Shown: in pieces, positions 24,895 to 33,587 of the stretch
How the letters are laid out: every line of letters starts with the position of its first letter
Numbering within the stretch: position 1 is the first letter of the stretch
NCBI RefSeq assembly: GCF_008312835.1
Contig: NZ_VSKS01000003.1
Span: 1-64,000 of the forward strand
Length of the DNA stretch: 64,000 bases
Reading direction: 5' to 3'
From: Streptomyces marokkonensis
GTDB taxonomy: Bacteria; Actinomycetota; Actinomycetes; Streptomycetales; Streptomycetaceae
Made by a program: the position numbers and the translations under genes
Notes under the pieces: model-generated
Database searches by the model: none
What the model was told of the DNA's origin: nothing
The model's input: only the letters and a program-made list of their open reading frames with translations

Positions 24895-27800
24895 ATGTCT
24901 ACGCACTCTGCCCCCGCCCTCGGCTCCCTCGCCTCCCGTCTCACCGAACTGTCGCTGCGCGACGCGCACCGGCTCGGGCGGAGGCTCGAGGGTGCGCGCA
25001 AGATCCGTAAGCCGGAGGCTCGCGCCGCCGTGCTCGCCGAGATCGAGACGGAGGTCGCCGGGGCCGAGGAGCGGATGACCGGGCGGCGGGCCCGGGTGCC
25101 GCGGGTGCGGTACCCGGAGCAGTTGCCCGTCAGCCAGAAGAAGGACACGATCGCCGAGGCGATCCGTGATCACCAGGTCGTGATCGTCGCCGGTGAGACG
25201 GGGTCCGGCAAGACCACGCAGATCCCGAAGATCTGTATGGAGCTGGGCCGGGGCGTCCGAGGCATGATCGGCCACACCCAGCCCCGGCGTATCGCCGCCC
25301 GTACGGTGGCCGAGCGGATCGCCGAGGAGCTTCAGACCCCGCTCGGGGAGGCCGTGGGCTGGAAGGTCCGCTTCACCGACCAGGTGAATCCGGACGCCAC
25401 GTTCATCAAGCTGATGACCGACGGCATCCTCCTCGCGGAGATCCAGACCGACCGTGAGCTGCGCGCCTACGACACGATCATCATCGACGAGGCGCACGAG
25501 CGGTCACTCAACATCGACTTCCTGCTCGGCTATCTCGCACAGCTGCTGCCGAAACGTCCGGATCTCAAGGTTGTCATCACCTCGGCGACCATCGACCCGG
25601 AGCGTTTCTCCCGGCACTTCGACGACGCGCCGATCATCGAGGTCAGCGGGCGCACGTATCCGGTCGAGGTGCGGTACCGGCCGCTCCTGGAGGAGGACTC
25701 GGACGACGCCGACCGGGACCAGATCACGGCGATCACCGACGCCGTCGAGGAGCTGATCGCGGAGGGGCCGGGCGACATCCTGGTGTTCCTCTCCGGTGAG
25801 CGGGAGATCCGTGACACGGCGGACGCGCTGACGAGGAAGCGGTACCGGTCGACCGAGGTGCTGCCGTTGTACGCCCGGCTGTCGCACGCCGAGCAGCACC
25901 GGGTGTTCCAGCAGCACAGCGGCCGCAGGATCGTTCTGGCGACGAACGTGGCCGAGACGTCCCTCACCGTGCCGGGCATCAAGTACGTCATCGACCCCGG
26001 ATTCGCCCGTATCTCGCGCTACAGCCATCGCACGAAGGTGCAGCGGCTCCCGATCGAACCGGTGTCGCAGGCGAGCGCCAACCAGCGCAAGGGCCGCTGC
26101 GGCCGTACGTCGGACGGCATCTGCGTCCGTCTGTACAGCGAGGACGACTTCCTGTCCCGTCCGGAGTTCACGGACGCGGAGATCCTGCGGACGAACCTCG
26201 CCTCGGTGATCCTGCAGATGACGGCGGCCGGTCTCGGCGAGATCGAGAAGTTCCCGTTCATCGACCCGCCGGACCACCGCAACATCCGTGACGGTGTCCA
26301 GCTGCTCCAGGAGCTGGGCGCGCTGGACGCGGCGCAGAAGGATCCGCGCAAGCGGCTGACGCAGACCGGACGGAAGCTGGCGCAGCTGCCGGTGGACCCC
26401 CGCCTGGCGCGCATGGTGCTGGAGGCGGACCGCAACGGCTGTGTCCGTGAGGTCATGGTCATCGCGGCGGCGCTGTCGATCCAGGATCCGCGGGAGCGGC
26501 CGGCGGACAAGCAGGCGCAGGCCGACCAGCAGCACGCCCGCTTCCGGGACGAGTCCAGTGACTTCCTGGCCTTCCTCAACCTCTGGCGGTACGTCCGCGA
26601 GCAGCAGAAGGAGCGCGGCTCGTCGTCGTTCCGGCGGATGTGCAAGCAGGAGTACCTGAACTTCCTCCGGATCCGCGAGTGGCAGGACATCTACACACAG
26701 CTGCGGACGGTCGCCCGGCAGATGGGCATCCACCTGAACGAGGAGGACGCCCCGGCGGACCACATCCATGTGTCGTTGCTGGCCGGTCTGCTCTCGCACA
26801 TCGGCATGAAGGACGTGAAGGAGTCCAAGGACTCGGGTCCGGGCAGCGGCCGCAAGGACGGCGGGCGCAACGAGTACCTGGGCGCGCGCAACGCCAAGTT
26901 CGCCATCTTCCCGGGGTCGGCCCTGTTCAAGAAGCCGCCGCGGTTCGTGATGTCGGCCGAGCTGGTGGAGACGTCCCGGCTGTGGGCGCGGGTCAACGCG
27001 AAGATCGAGCCCGAGTGGGTGGAGCCGCTCGCCGGGCATCTGCTGAAGCGCACGTACAGCGAACCGCACTGGGAGAAGGACCAGGCGGCCGTGATGGCGT
27101 ACGAGAAGGTGACGCTGTACGGCGTACCGATCGTGGCGCAGCGGAAGGTGAACTACGGGCGGATCGATCCGGAGATCTCCCGGGAGCTGTTCATCCGCAA
27201 CGCGCTGGTCGAGGGCGACTGGCGTACGCACCACAAGTTCTACGCGGACAACCGGCGGCTGCTGACCGAGGTCGAGGAGCTGGAGCACCGGGCGCGGCGC
27301 CGGGACATCCTGGTCGACGACGAGACCCTGTTCGACTTCTACGAGCAGCGGATCCCCGAGCACGTGGTGTCGGGTGCGCACTTCGACTCGTGGTGGAAGC
27401 ACAAGCGGCACGAGCAGCCGGACTTCCTGGACTTCGAGCGGGAGATGCTGATCCGTGAGTCGGCGGAGGCGGTCACCAAGGCCGACTATCCCGACGTGTG
27501 GCGGCAGGGTCCGCTCAAGTTCCGGGTGACGTACCAGTTCGAGCCGGGTGCGGATGCCGACGGTGTGACGGTCCACGTCCCGCTGCAGGTACTGAACCAG
27601 GTGACGGACGAGGGCTTCGACTGGCAGATCCCGGGCCTGCGGGAGGACGTCGTCACGGAGTTGATCCGTTCGCTCCCCAAGCCGATCCGCCGGAACTACG
27701 TGCCGGCGCCGAACTTCGCGAAGGCGTTCCTGGACCGGGCGGTGCCGTTGCAGGAGCCGCTGACCGTCACGATGGCCCGTGAGCTGAAGCGGATGGTCGG

Positions 27801-28875
27801 GGTGCCGTTCGAGGCGGAGGACTTCGACTGGTCCCGCGTTCCCGACCACTTGAAGGTCACGTTCCGGATCGTCGACGAGCGGCGTCGCACACTCGCCGAG
27901 GACAAGGACCTGGAGGCGCTCAAGCTCCGGCTGCGGCCGAAGGCCCGCAAGGCGCTGTCCCAGGCGGCCGCCGCGACCGCGCAGCGCCAGGGTGGCGAGT
28001 CGCTGGAGCGCAAGGGGCTGACGGACTGGACGATCGGTTCGCTCACCCGGGTGTTCGAGACCCGGCGCGCCGGTCAGCCGGTGAAGGCCTACCCGGCGCT
28101 GGTGGACGACGGCGACACGGTCTCCGTCCGGCTGTTCGACTCGGAGGCCGAGCAGGCGGAGGCGATGTGGAAGGGCACCCGGCGGCTGATCCTGCTGGGC
28201 ATCCCGGTCAATCCCGCGAAGTTCGCTTCCGAGAAGCTGACGAACGCCCAGAAGCTGGCGCTGTCCGCCAATCCGCACGGATCCGTGCAGGCCCTGTTCG
28301 ACGACTGCGCGACGGCCGCGGCGGACAAGCTGATCGCGGACTTCGGCGGGCCGGTGTGGGACGAGGAGTCGTTCCGGAAGCTGTACGACAAGGTCCGCGC
28401 GGACATCGTCGACACGACGGTCCGCGCGGTGGGCCAGGTGCAGCAGGTGCTGGCCGCGTGGCAGGCCTGTGAGCGCCGCCTGAAGGGCGTACGCAGCCCG
28501 GCGCTGCTGCCGAACCTGCAGGACGTGCGGAGGCAGCTGGACGGGCTCGTGCGGCCGGGCTTCGTGACGGAGGCGGGGCTGCGGCGGCTGCCGGACCTGA
28601 TGCGGTATCTGGTGGCCGCCGACCGCCGGCTCCAGCAGATGCCGGCGAACGTGCAGCGGGACTCCACGCGCATGGCGAAGGTCCACGAGATGCAGGACGA
28701 GTACGCCTGGCTGCTGGAGCAGATGCCGCTGGGGCGGCCGGTCCCGCGGGAGGTGCTGGACGTCCGCTGGATGATCGAGGAGCTGCGGGTCAGCTACTTC
28801 GCCCACGCGCTCGGCACGGCGTACCCGGTGTCGGACAAGCGGATCGTGAAGGCGATCGACGCGGCGGTGCCGTGA
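24895..28875 (+). CDS. hrpA: ATP-dependent RNA helicase HrpA
   Basis: This 1326-residue DEAH-box helicase is full-length for the family. The N-terminal RecA domain (about 75-250) has Walker A GETGSGKTTQIPK, HTQPRRIAARTVAERI, the DEAH box IIDEAHERS and the SAT motif ITSATID. The second RecA domain has VLATNVAETSLTVPG and QRKGRCGR. The winged-helix, ratchet and OB regions follow, and a long C-terminal HrpA-specific domain extends to the end. HrpA rescues stalled or collided ribosomes in E. coli. The ATG at 24895 is preceded by GGAG. A tRNA-Asp gene follows 93 bp downstream. Confidence 0.95.
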   Translation: MSTHSAPALGSLASRLTELSLRDAHRLGRRLEGARKIRKPEARAAVLAEIETEVAGAEERMTGRRARVPRVRYPEQLPVSQKKDTIAEAIRDHQVVIVAGETGSGKTTQIPKICMELGRGVRGMIGHTQPRRIAARTVAERIAEELQTPLGEAVGWKVRFTDQVNPDATFIKLMTDGILLAEIQTDRELRAYDTIIIDEAHERSLNIDFLLGYLAQLLPKRPDLKVVITSATIDPERFSRHFDDAPIIEVSGRTYPVEVRYRPLLEEDSDDADRDQITAITDAVEELIAEGPGDILVFLSGEREIRDTADALTRKRYRSTEVLPLYARLSHAEQHRVFQQHSGRRIVLATNVAETSLTVPGIKYVIDPGFARISRYSHRTKVQRLPIEPVSQASANQRKGRCGRTSDGICVRLYSEDDFLSRPEFTDAEILRTNLASVILQMTAAGLGEIEKFPFIDPPDHRNIRDGVQLLQELGALDAAQKDPRKRLTQTGRKLAQLPVDPRLARMVLEADRNGCVREVMVIAAALSIQDPRERPADKQAQADQQHARFRDESSDFLAFLNLWRYVREQQKERGSSSFRRMCKQEYLNFLRIREWQDIYTQLRTVARQMGIHLNEEDAPADHIHVSLLAGLLSHIGMKDVKESKDSGPGSGRKDGGRNEYLGARNAKFAIFPGSALFKKPPRFVMSAELVETSRLWARVNAKIEPEWVEPLAGHLLKRTYSEPHWEKDQAAVMAYEKVTLYGVPIVAQRKVNYGRIDPEISRELFIRNALVEGDWRTHHKFYADNRRLLTEVEELEHRARRRDILVDDETLFDFYEQRIPEHVVSGAHFDSWWKHKRHEQPDFLDFEREMLIRESAEAVTKADYPDVWRQGPLKFRVTYQFEPGADADGVTVHVPLQVLNQVTDEGFDWQIPGLREDVVTELIRSLPKPIRRNYVPAPNFAKAFLDRAVPLQEPLTVTMARELKRMVGVPFEAEDFDWSRVPDHLKVTFRIVDERRRTLAEDKDLEALKLRLRPKARKALSQAAAATAQRQGGESLERKGLTDWTIGSLTRVFETRRAGQPVKAYPALVDDGDTVSVRLFDSEAEQAEAMWKGTRRLILLGIPVNPAKFASEKLTNAQKLALSANPHGSVQALFDDCATAAADKLIADFGGPVWDEESFRKLYDKVRADIVDTTVRAVGQVQQVLAAWQACERRLKGVRSPALLPNLQDVRRQLDGLVRPGFVTEAGLRRLPDLMRYLVAADRRLQQMPANVQRDSTRMAKVHEMQDEYAWLLEQMPLGRPVPREVLDVRWMIEELRVSYFAHALGTAYPVSDKRIVKAIDAAVP

Positions 28876-28968
28876 CCGGACCGGTACGCAGGGTGAGTTC
28901 GACCAGCGGGCGCCCCCTCCTGTACAGTCCTTCTCGCAGCGCAACGCAGGAATGACGCTGCGAAACCT

Positions 28969-29043
28969 GGTCCTGTGGAGCAGTTTGGAGTGCTCGCCAC
29001 CCTGTCAAGGTGGAGGCCGCGGGTTCAAATCCCGTCAGGACCG
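28969..29043 (+). tRNA. tRNA-Asp (GTC), second copy
   Basis: A 75-nt tRNA identical over its whole length to 24628-24702, including the flanking CTTGG/CCTGG start context. The two copies bracket hrpA. Confidence 0.95.
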
Positions 29044-29068
29044 CAAGAAGTATGGAAGGCCCGCACCC

Positions 29069-29232
29069 GCAAGGGACCGCGGGCCTTCCGCACGTCCGGG
29101 CACCCGACACCCCAGAGGCCGCGCCCCGCGGCGGAGCCGCGAACGGACCAGCAAGGGACCGCGGGCCTTCCACACATCCCGGGCCCCCGGCACCCCGAAG
29201 GCCGCGCCCCGCGGCGGAGCCGCGAACGGACA
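29069..29232. repeat. Two adjacent 82-bp direct repeats
   Basis: Each unit starts GCAAGGGACCGCGGGCCTTCC and ends GCGGAGCCGCGAACGGAC. They differ at a few central positions. The first part of each unit can fold with upstream GGAAGGCCCGC into a terminator-like stem, so this may be a duplicated tRNA terminator. Confidence 0.85.
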
Positions 29233-29242
29233 GCCCTACAGC

Positions 29243-29270
29243 AGAGCCCGGGTCTTCGGACCCGGGCTCT
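29243..29270. terminator. Strong hairpin, probable terminator
   Basis: AGAGCCCGGGTC and GACCCGGGCTCT pair over 12 bp with a TTCG tetraloop, followed by GTCCGTTGCG. It is likely to end transcription from the tRNA-Asp side. Confidence 0.8.
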
Positions 29271-29405
29271 GTCCGTTGCGCGTCCGTGGCGCCGTGCGCC
29301 CCTCAGTGCCCGTCGTGGCAGCCCTCGCGCCGTCTTGACGGGGCCGCGGCCCCTCGGTACCTCAGGAGGCAGGGCACGACTCCGCAGAGCCCCTGGAGGT
29401 GGCGT

Positions 29406-29594
29406 ATGGCGGCATCGGCTAGGCACGAGACGCGGGCGTTGCTCCGTGCGCATCTGTCGGCCGCGTCGTCGTACCGGCATCTGACGCGCCACTGCCCGAT
29501 CTGCCACCGCCTGCTGCGGCTGGCGCTGGACTCCCCGTCGTGCCCGCCGGAACCCGCCGGGGAACACCCCGCCCCCAACGCCCGTTCCCTCTAG
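29406..29594 (+). CDS. DUF6274-like small protein
   Basis: A 62-residue protein with RHETRALLRAHLSAASSYRH followed by HCPICHRLLRLAL, a CxxC pair flanked by histidines. This resembles the small Streptomyces DUF6274 family and could bind zinc. The ATG has GGAGG 7 nt upstream. The gene lies between a terminator and the bldC region, with no partner. Function is unknown; the family name is from memory. Confidence 0.7.
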   Translation: MAASARHETRALLRAHLSAASSYRHLTRHCPICHRLLRLALDSPSCPPEPAGEHPAPNARSL

Positions 29595-29989
29595 CGCATA
29601 TGCCACGGGCTCAACAAGCCAACTGGTATGTGACGGGTGTCACCGCATGAGTTTTGTGAAGTGCGGTACTTACGCCTCTCCTACAACAGATCAATTTAAT
29701 ATGTGCAATTGCACCACTCGGAGAGGTCCGCACCGCCCGGCGCGCAGGCGATCCCACACCCGCCCCCAGACAGGCACCGCCGGCCCACCATCGGCGCACA
29801 AAAAAGATCGCGCTGGACCCGGCGGAGTCCAGCGCGATCGACGACGCACCCTTGTTCAGTTGCCTGGATAGCTCTGATCGGCTTGGGCAAGGGGCCTGTT
29901 GGGGCAGTCCCCGCGTCGCTTGGAGCCAGTGTTCCCGGGCGTCTCGGCCAGTGGGGGACCAGCCGGTTCTGCCCGGTTCATGCAGTGGT
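29595..29989. other. 395-bp gap downstream of the DUF6274-like gene and bldC
   Basis: The two genes converge here. The region holds the bldC terminator (29800-29839) and an AT-rich stretch (about 29630-29710) with no gene. Nothing else was recognised. Confidence 0.55.
29800..29839 (-). terminator. Rho-independent terminator of bldC
   Basis: GATCGCGCTGGAC (29806-29818) and GTCCAGCGCGATC (29827-29839) pair perfectly over 13 bp. On the minus strand they are followed by a run of six T (29800-29805 read in reverse), a textbook intrinsic terminator. Confidence 0.9.
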
Positions 29990-30196
29990 TCAGGCCTCGC
30001 TGCGCTGCTGCGGAATGCCCGCGAGCAGTGCGCGGACCTCGGCTTCGCGGTAGCGGCGGTGCCCGCCGAGCGTGCGGATCGACGTGAGCTTGCCTGCCTT
30101 CGCCCAGCGCGTGACCGTCTTCGGGTCGACGCGGAACATGGTGGCGACCTCAGCCGGGGTCAGCAGCGGCTCGGCATCAGGGGTGCGAGCGGTCAT
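29990..30196 (-). CDS. bldC: Developmental regulator BldC (MerR-like)
   Basis: This 68-residue protein has a single winged helix-turn-helix of MerR type (about 10-65): LLTPAEVATMFRVDPKTVTRW, then KLTSIRTLGGHRRYREAEV. Length and sequence match BldC, which binds direct repeats head to tail and holds Streptomyces in vegetative growth by repressing sporulation genes. GAGGAGG about 6 nt upstream supports the ATG. An inverted repeat sits in the 5' leader and an intrinsic terminator lies downstream, so it is monocistronic. Confidence 0.97.
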   Translation of the reverse strand: MTARTPDAEPLLTPAEVATMFRVDPKTVTRWAKAGKLTSIRTLGGHRRYREAEVRALLAGIPQQRSEA

Positions 30197-30212
30197 GAGC
30201 GGCCTCCTCGGG

Positions 30213-30234
30213 AGAACCGAACCTTCTCGGTTCT
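30213..30234. promoter_or_regulatory. Inverted repeat in the bldC 5' leader
   Basis: AGAACCGA (30213-30220) and TCGGTTCT (30227-30234) pair perfectly over a 6-nt loop, about 17 nt before the bldC start. It could be an operator or an mRNA hairpin near the ribosome binding site. Confidence 0.65.
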
Positions 30235-30430
30235 TTCCTCTAAATTCTGCACCTTGACCCGCGTTGCCCGAAATGGCGGACGCGAGTCGAGTCGGTTATA
30301 GGACGAACGGCTTGTCCTCGGCACTACAACTACACCATCTGTCCAGCCACGTCGGCCAAACCGATGGAATTGCCCTCCCAGGTGTTCATCAGCCGCGGAA
30401 GCCGATGGACCATGCCATAGCGGACAGTCA

Positions 30431-30459
30431 CGCTGCTGTGACGATCAGTCACAGCAGCG
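30431..30459. promoter_or_regulatory. Perfect 12-bp inverted repeat upstream of bldC
   Basis: CGCTGCTGTGAC (30431-30442) and GTCACAGCAGCG (30448-30459) are separated by GATCA. It lies 235 bp upstream of bldC and has no T-run, so an operator is as likely as a terminator. Confidence 0.7.
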
Positions 30460-30735
30460 ATCAGGAGTCACCAGACCCCCCAAAGCGTGCAATGCTGAGA
30501 TTCCGCCCATAGTCGAGCACAGCAGGACGGAGGAGTCCTCCCCGGACTCCTTGTCCTATTTTGGCATGAGGGTGGGCAAGGGGCGCAAGGGCCGCGTAAG
30601 TGCGGTCCGTCACGCTTGACACGCTTGGGACTTACGCCCGGATCGACATCTACGTCCGTTCTCGGGCCCGCACTGACGGAACCTCAGACACCTCAGGGCG
30701 AAGACAAAACCCCAAGAAGGGCGTTTGGTCAAACG

Positions 30736-31578
30736 TCAGTTCGCCGAGCGCAGGTCGCGCACCGACCGCCAGCGCTCCACGAGGCGCCCGTAGGCCTCCC
30801 CGGCGCCCTCCCCGTCACCGCGCCGCAGCGCCGCGATCCCCTCGGCCACGTCCGCCGCCGAGTGGTCGCCCTCCAGCGTTCCGGCCGGCAGGGCGTGCAC
30901 CAGTCCGCCGTAGTCCAGCTCGACCAGTGAGCGCGGGTGGAACTCCTCCAGCCAGCGTCCGACATCCACGAGGCCGTCGATCAGCAGGCTCTCGTCCATG
31001 GCGTCCCGCAGCGCCCGCAGCCCGCGCGCCACCCGCCGGCGGGCCTGGACCATCGGGGTCCGGTAGCGCAGGACGGGCGCCTCGTCGGCGGAGCCCTTGC
31101 CGTACTCCCGCTCGTCGTCCGCGAACAGCACGAACCAGTTGATCGGCACCTGCCAGGTCGCGGTGCGGATCCACGGCCGGGCGTCGGGGTGGCCGGCGAG
31201 CCAGCGTTCGTAGTCCTGGGTGGCCTGGTGCCGTACGACCGGCGGCAGGAGCGCGTCCAGGACCGGCAGCGGGAAGTCCTCGGCGAGCTCGCCCAGGGCC
31301 TGCCAACCGCGCAGCCGGGTGCGCCAGGGGCAGACGCAGACCACGCCGTCCGCCTCGAGGACGAAGGCGTCGTCACTCTCGTGCACCGGCACCGGCACCG
31401 GCGGGGTGGGCACCAGGTCCGCCAGCGACCGGCGGAGTTCGTCCTGGTAGGAGGGACGGTCCGGGCGGCGGGCGTAGCGGGCCCAGTGGCCGCGTTCCGG
31501 TTCCGGGAAGGCGGCCAGCGGTTCGTACACGCGCAGGTAGGTCGCGTAGGGGACGATCACCGAGGACACCTTGGGCAC
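30736..31578 (-). CDS. Conserved Streptomyces protein of unknown function
   Basis: A 280-residue soluble protein starting VPKVSSVIVPYATYLRVYEPLA. No catalytic motif was recognised. It has a central conserved-looking segment (TRLRGWQALGELAEDFPLP, then ATWQVPINWFVLFADDERE) and an all-helical C-terminus. Similar genes sit between bldC and vdh in Streptomyces, by recollection. The GTG at 31578 follows GGAG at 5 nt; the longer open frame upstream lacks a good start. It is divergent from vdh, with about 220 bp between. Confidence 0.8.
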   Translation of the reverse strand: MPKVSSVIVPYATYLRVYEPLAAFPEPERGHWARYARRPDRPSYQDELRRSLADLVPTPPVPVPVHESDDAFVLEADGVVCVCPWRTRLRGWQALGELAEDFPLPVLDALLPPVVRHQATQDYERWLAGHPDARPWIRTATWQVPINWFVLFADDEREYGKGSADEAPVLRYRTPMVQARRRVARGLRALRDAMDESLLIDGLVDVGRWLEEFHPRSLVELDYGGLVHALPAGTLEGDHSAADVAEGIAALRRGDGEGAGEAYGRLVERWRSVRDLRSAN

Positions 31579-31799
31579 GCCTGCTCCATCCCCCGCGGAC
31601 CGCCGCGAAAACCTGCGGGACCCCCGCTCGGACGGGTGGGAAACCCAGGCAAATCGTCGCACGGCGGTACTCCGGACGGAGGTGATCTGGAACACGGTGC
31701 CGTCGGCGGGCGCGTGAGGATCTAATCTCGTGCTCACAGCCCCCGCCACCTCTACGGGAGCCCACCCCACCCGCCGCTACTTACTCAGGAGTCACCACA

Positions 31800-32888
31800 G
31801 TGACCGACGTATCTGACGGCGTCCTGCACACCCTGTTCCGCTCGGAGCAGGGGGGCCACGAGCAAGTCGTGCTCTGTCAGGACCGTGCCAGCGGCCTCAA
31901 GGCCGTCATCGCCATCCACTCCACCGCCCTGGGCCCCGCCCTCGGCGGCACGCGGTTCTACCCGTACGCCTCCGAGGAGGAGGCCGTCGCCGACGCGCTG
32001 AACCTCGCGCGCGGGATGTCGTACAAGAACGCCATGGCCGGTCTCGGCCACGGCGGCGGCAAGGCCGTGATCATCGGCGACCCGGAGCAGATCAAGACCG
32101 AGGAGCTGCTGCTGGCCTACGGCCGGTTCGTCGCCTCGCTCGGCGGCCGCTACGTCACCGCCTGCGACGTCGGCACCTATGTCGCCGACATGGACGTCGT
32201 GGCGCGCGAGTGCCGCTGGACCACCGGCCGCTCCCCCGAGAACGGCGGCGCGGGCGACTCGTCGGTGCTCACCTCGTTCGGTGTCTACCAGGGCATGCGG
32301 GCCGCCGCCCAGCACCTGTGGGGCGACCCCTCGCTGCGCGACCGCAAGGTCGGCGTCGCGGGCGTCGGCAAGGTCGGCCACCACCTGGTGGAGCACCTGC
32401 GGGCCGAGGGTGCCGAGGTCGTGATCACCGATGTGCGCGAGGACGCCGTGCGGCGGATCCTCGACCGGCACCCCGAGGGCGTGTCGGCCGTCGCCGACAC
32501 CGGGGCCCTGATCCGCACCGAGGGCCTGGACATCTACGCCCCGTGCGCGCTCGGCGGGGCGCTGAACGACGACAGCGTGCCGGTGCTGACCGCCAAGGTG
32601 GTCTGCGGCGCCGCCAACAACCAGCTCGCCCACCCGGGTGTGGAGAAGGACCTCGCCGACCGCGGCATCCTCTACGCGCCGGACTACGTGGTGAACGCCG
32701 GCGGTGTCATCCAGGTCGCCGACGAGCTGCACGGGTTCGACTTCGACCGGTGCAAGGCGAAGGCGTCGAAGATCTTCGACACCACGCTCGCCATCTTCGC
32801 ACGTGCGAAGGAGGACGGTATTCCGCCGGCCGCCGCGGCCGACCGGATCGCCGAGCAGCGGATGGCGGAGGCACGCCCGCTGCGTTGA
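31800..32888 (+). CDS. vdh: Valine (branched-chain amino acid) dehydrogenase
   Basis: This 362-residue member of the Glu/Leu/Phe/Val dehydrogenase family catalyses NAD-dependent oxidative deamination of valine and relatives. The N-terminal catalytic domain has [12 protein letters not shown] and the active-site lysine region [13 protein letters not shown]. The Rossmann fold follows with [17 protein letters not shown]. Catabolism feeds acyl-CoA precursors for polyketides in Streptomyces. GTG start after AGGAG. A hairpin terminator follows the stop immediately, so it is monocistronic. Confidence 0.93.
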   Translation: MTDVSDGVLHTLFRSEQGGHEQVVLCQDRASGLKAVIAIHSTALGPALGGTRFYPYASEEEAVADALNLARGMSYKNAMAGLGHGGGKAVIIGDPEQIKTEELLLAYGRFVASLGGRYVTACDVGTYVADMDVVARECRWTTGRSPENGGAGDSSVLTSFGVYQGMRAAAQHLWGDPSLRDRKVGVAGVGKVGHHLVEHLRAEGAEVVITDVREDAVRRILDRHPEGVSAVADTGALIRTEGLDIYAPCALGGALNDDSVPVLTAKVVCGAANNQLAHPGVEKDLADRGILYAPDYVVNAGGVIQVADELHGFDFDRCKAKASKIFDTTLAIFARAKEDGIPPAAAADRIAEQRMAEARPLR

Positions 32889-32895
32889 GGTGGGT

Positions 32896-32922
32896 GAGGG
32901 CGGCCCGGCTCGGGCCGCCCTC
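32896..32922. terminator. vdh terminator
   Basis: GAGGGCGGCCCG and CGGGCCGCCCTC pair over 12 bp with a GCT loop, 7 nt after the vdh stop. Confidence 0.85.
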
Positions 32923-33118
32923 GCACGTGTGAGCGGTACCCGCCGGGGGCCACTTGGAGAGAACTCTCACTTCTCCCGGCGGGTCGACCGCCGATAAGTG
33001 GCTAAAATCGCGATTGACCAGCGAGGACGGGGCGCCTCGAGGGTCCCGGGCGCGGGCACGTCATGCGGGCGACGTACCGTATGGGCGCGGGCTCAGGTAC
33101 CGTGGAAGCCCTACGGAC

Positions 33119-33140
33119 CGGACTCTCCGCGGAGAGTCCG
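33119..33140. promoter_or_regulatory. 22-bp perfect palindrome
   Basis: CGGACTCTCCG is followed directly by its complement CGGAGAGTCCG, with no loop. It lies 67 bp before the DUF3073-like gene. A loop-less palindrome is better suited to a dimeric protein than to an RNA hairpin. Confidence 0.7.
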
Positions 33141-33206
33141 TTCTGGACCATGAACGCGTGTCAAGACTCTGGGGCCGTCGAGCCCCGTCGTTGAGGGGGT
33201 CGAGCC

Positions 33207-33455
33207 ATGGGGCGCGGCCGGGCCAAGGCCAAGCAGACGAAGGTCGCCCGCCAGCTGAAGTACAACAGCGGTGGGACTGACCTCTCACGCCTGGCCGAGG
33301 AGCTGGGCGCATCGACGTCGAATCAATCACCGAACGGTGATCGTTTCGAGGACGATGAGCAAGACGACGACCTGTACGCACGGTACGCCGACCTCTACGA
33401 GGACGACGAGGGAGACGAGGACGGCCAGTCCTCGCAACAGCGTCGCGGCGCTTGA
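33207..33455 (+). CDS. DUF3073-like small protein
   Basis: An 82-residue protein with a basic N-terminus (MGRGRAKAKQTKVARQLKYN) and a very acidic C-terminal half (DDEQDDDLYARYADLYEDDE). This charge-split pattern matches DUF3073, present next to purM in many actinobacteria. Function is unknown; the basic head could touch RNA. ATG after GAGGGGGTCGAGCC. A bidirectional hairpin separates it from purM. Confidence 0.85.
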   Translation: MGRGRAKAKQTKVARQLKYNSGGTDLSRLAEELGASTSNQSPNGDRFEDDEQDDDLYARYADLYEDDEGDEDGQSSQQRRGA

Positions 33456-33470
33456 CCTTGCGCTGAGCGT

Positions 33471-33506
33471 GAACCCGGTAGGTGACCCCGGTCACCTACC
33501 GGGTTC
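33471..33506. terminator. Bidirectional terminator between DUF3073-like gene and purM
   Basis: GAACCCGGTAGGTGACC and GGTCACCTACCGGGTTC pair perfectly over 17 bp with a 2-nt centre. It serves both converging genes. Confidence 0.9.
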
Positions 33507-33587
33507 AGTGCTGCCCGGGACCGCTGGGCGGCTCCCACGTTCCGGCGTGCTGCCCACCCGCTCACCGGGCGGGCAGCACCCGCATGC

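Larger units (their letters stand above)
29044..29405. other. 362-bp gap with direct repeats and a terminator
   Basis: It holds two 82-bp direct repeats (29069-29150 and 29151-29232) that contain GC-rich stems, and then a strong hairpin (29243-29270). No gene is supported. The GGAGG at about 29394-29398 belongs to the next gene. Confidence 0.6.
30197..30735. promoter_or_regulatory. bldC upstream region, 539 bp
   Basis: This is an unusually long, comparatively AT-rich region (about 30230-30660) between bldC and the next minus-strand gene. It carries two perfect inverted repeats (30213-30234 and 30431-30459) and a weak stem CGTTTGACCAAACG at about 30724-30737 near the stop of the upstream gene. 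No gene was found. It presumably contains the bldC promoter and several operators. Confidence 0.6.
32889..33206. other. 318-bp gap: vdh terminator and promoter of the DUF3073-like gene
   Basis: It holds the vdh terminator (32896-32922), a 22-bp perfect palindrome (33119-33140) and the ribosome binding site of the next gene. No protein gene was seen. Confidence 0.6.

Noticed and set aside
25504-28944. A 1146-codon open frame antisense to hrpA
   Set aside because: It mirrors the hrpA codon pattern, has no ribosome binding site and reads as arginine- and leucine-rich low-complexity protein; a GC-bias shadow.
24628-29043. Integrated element bounded by the two identical tRNA-Asp genes
   Set aside because: The intervening DNA is tRNA-Phe and core gene hrpA; no integrase or mobile gene is present, so a tRNA duplication is simpler.
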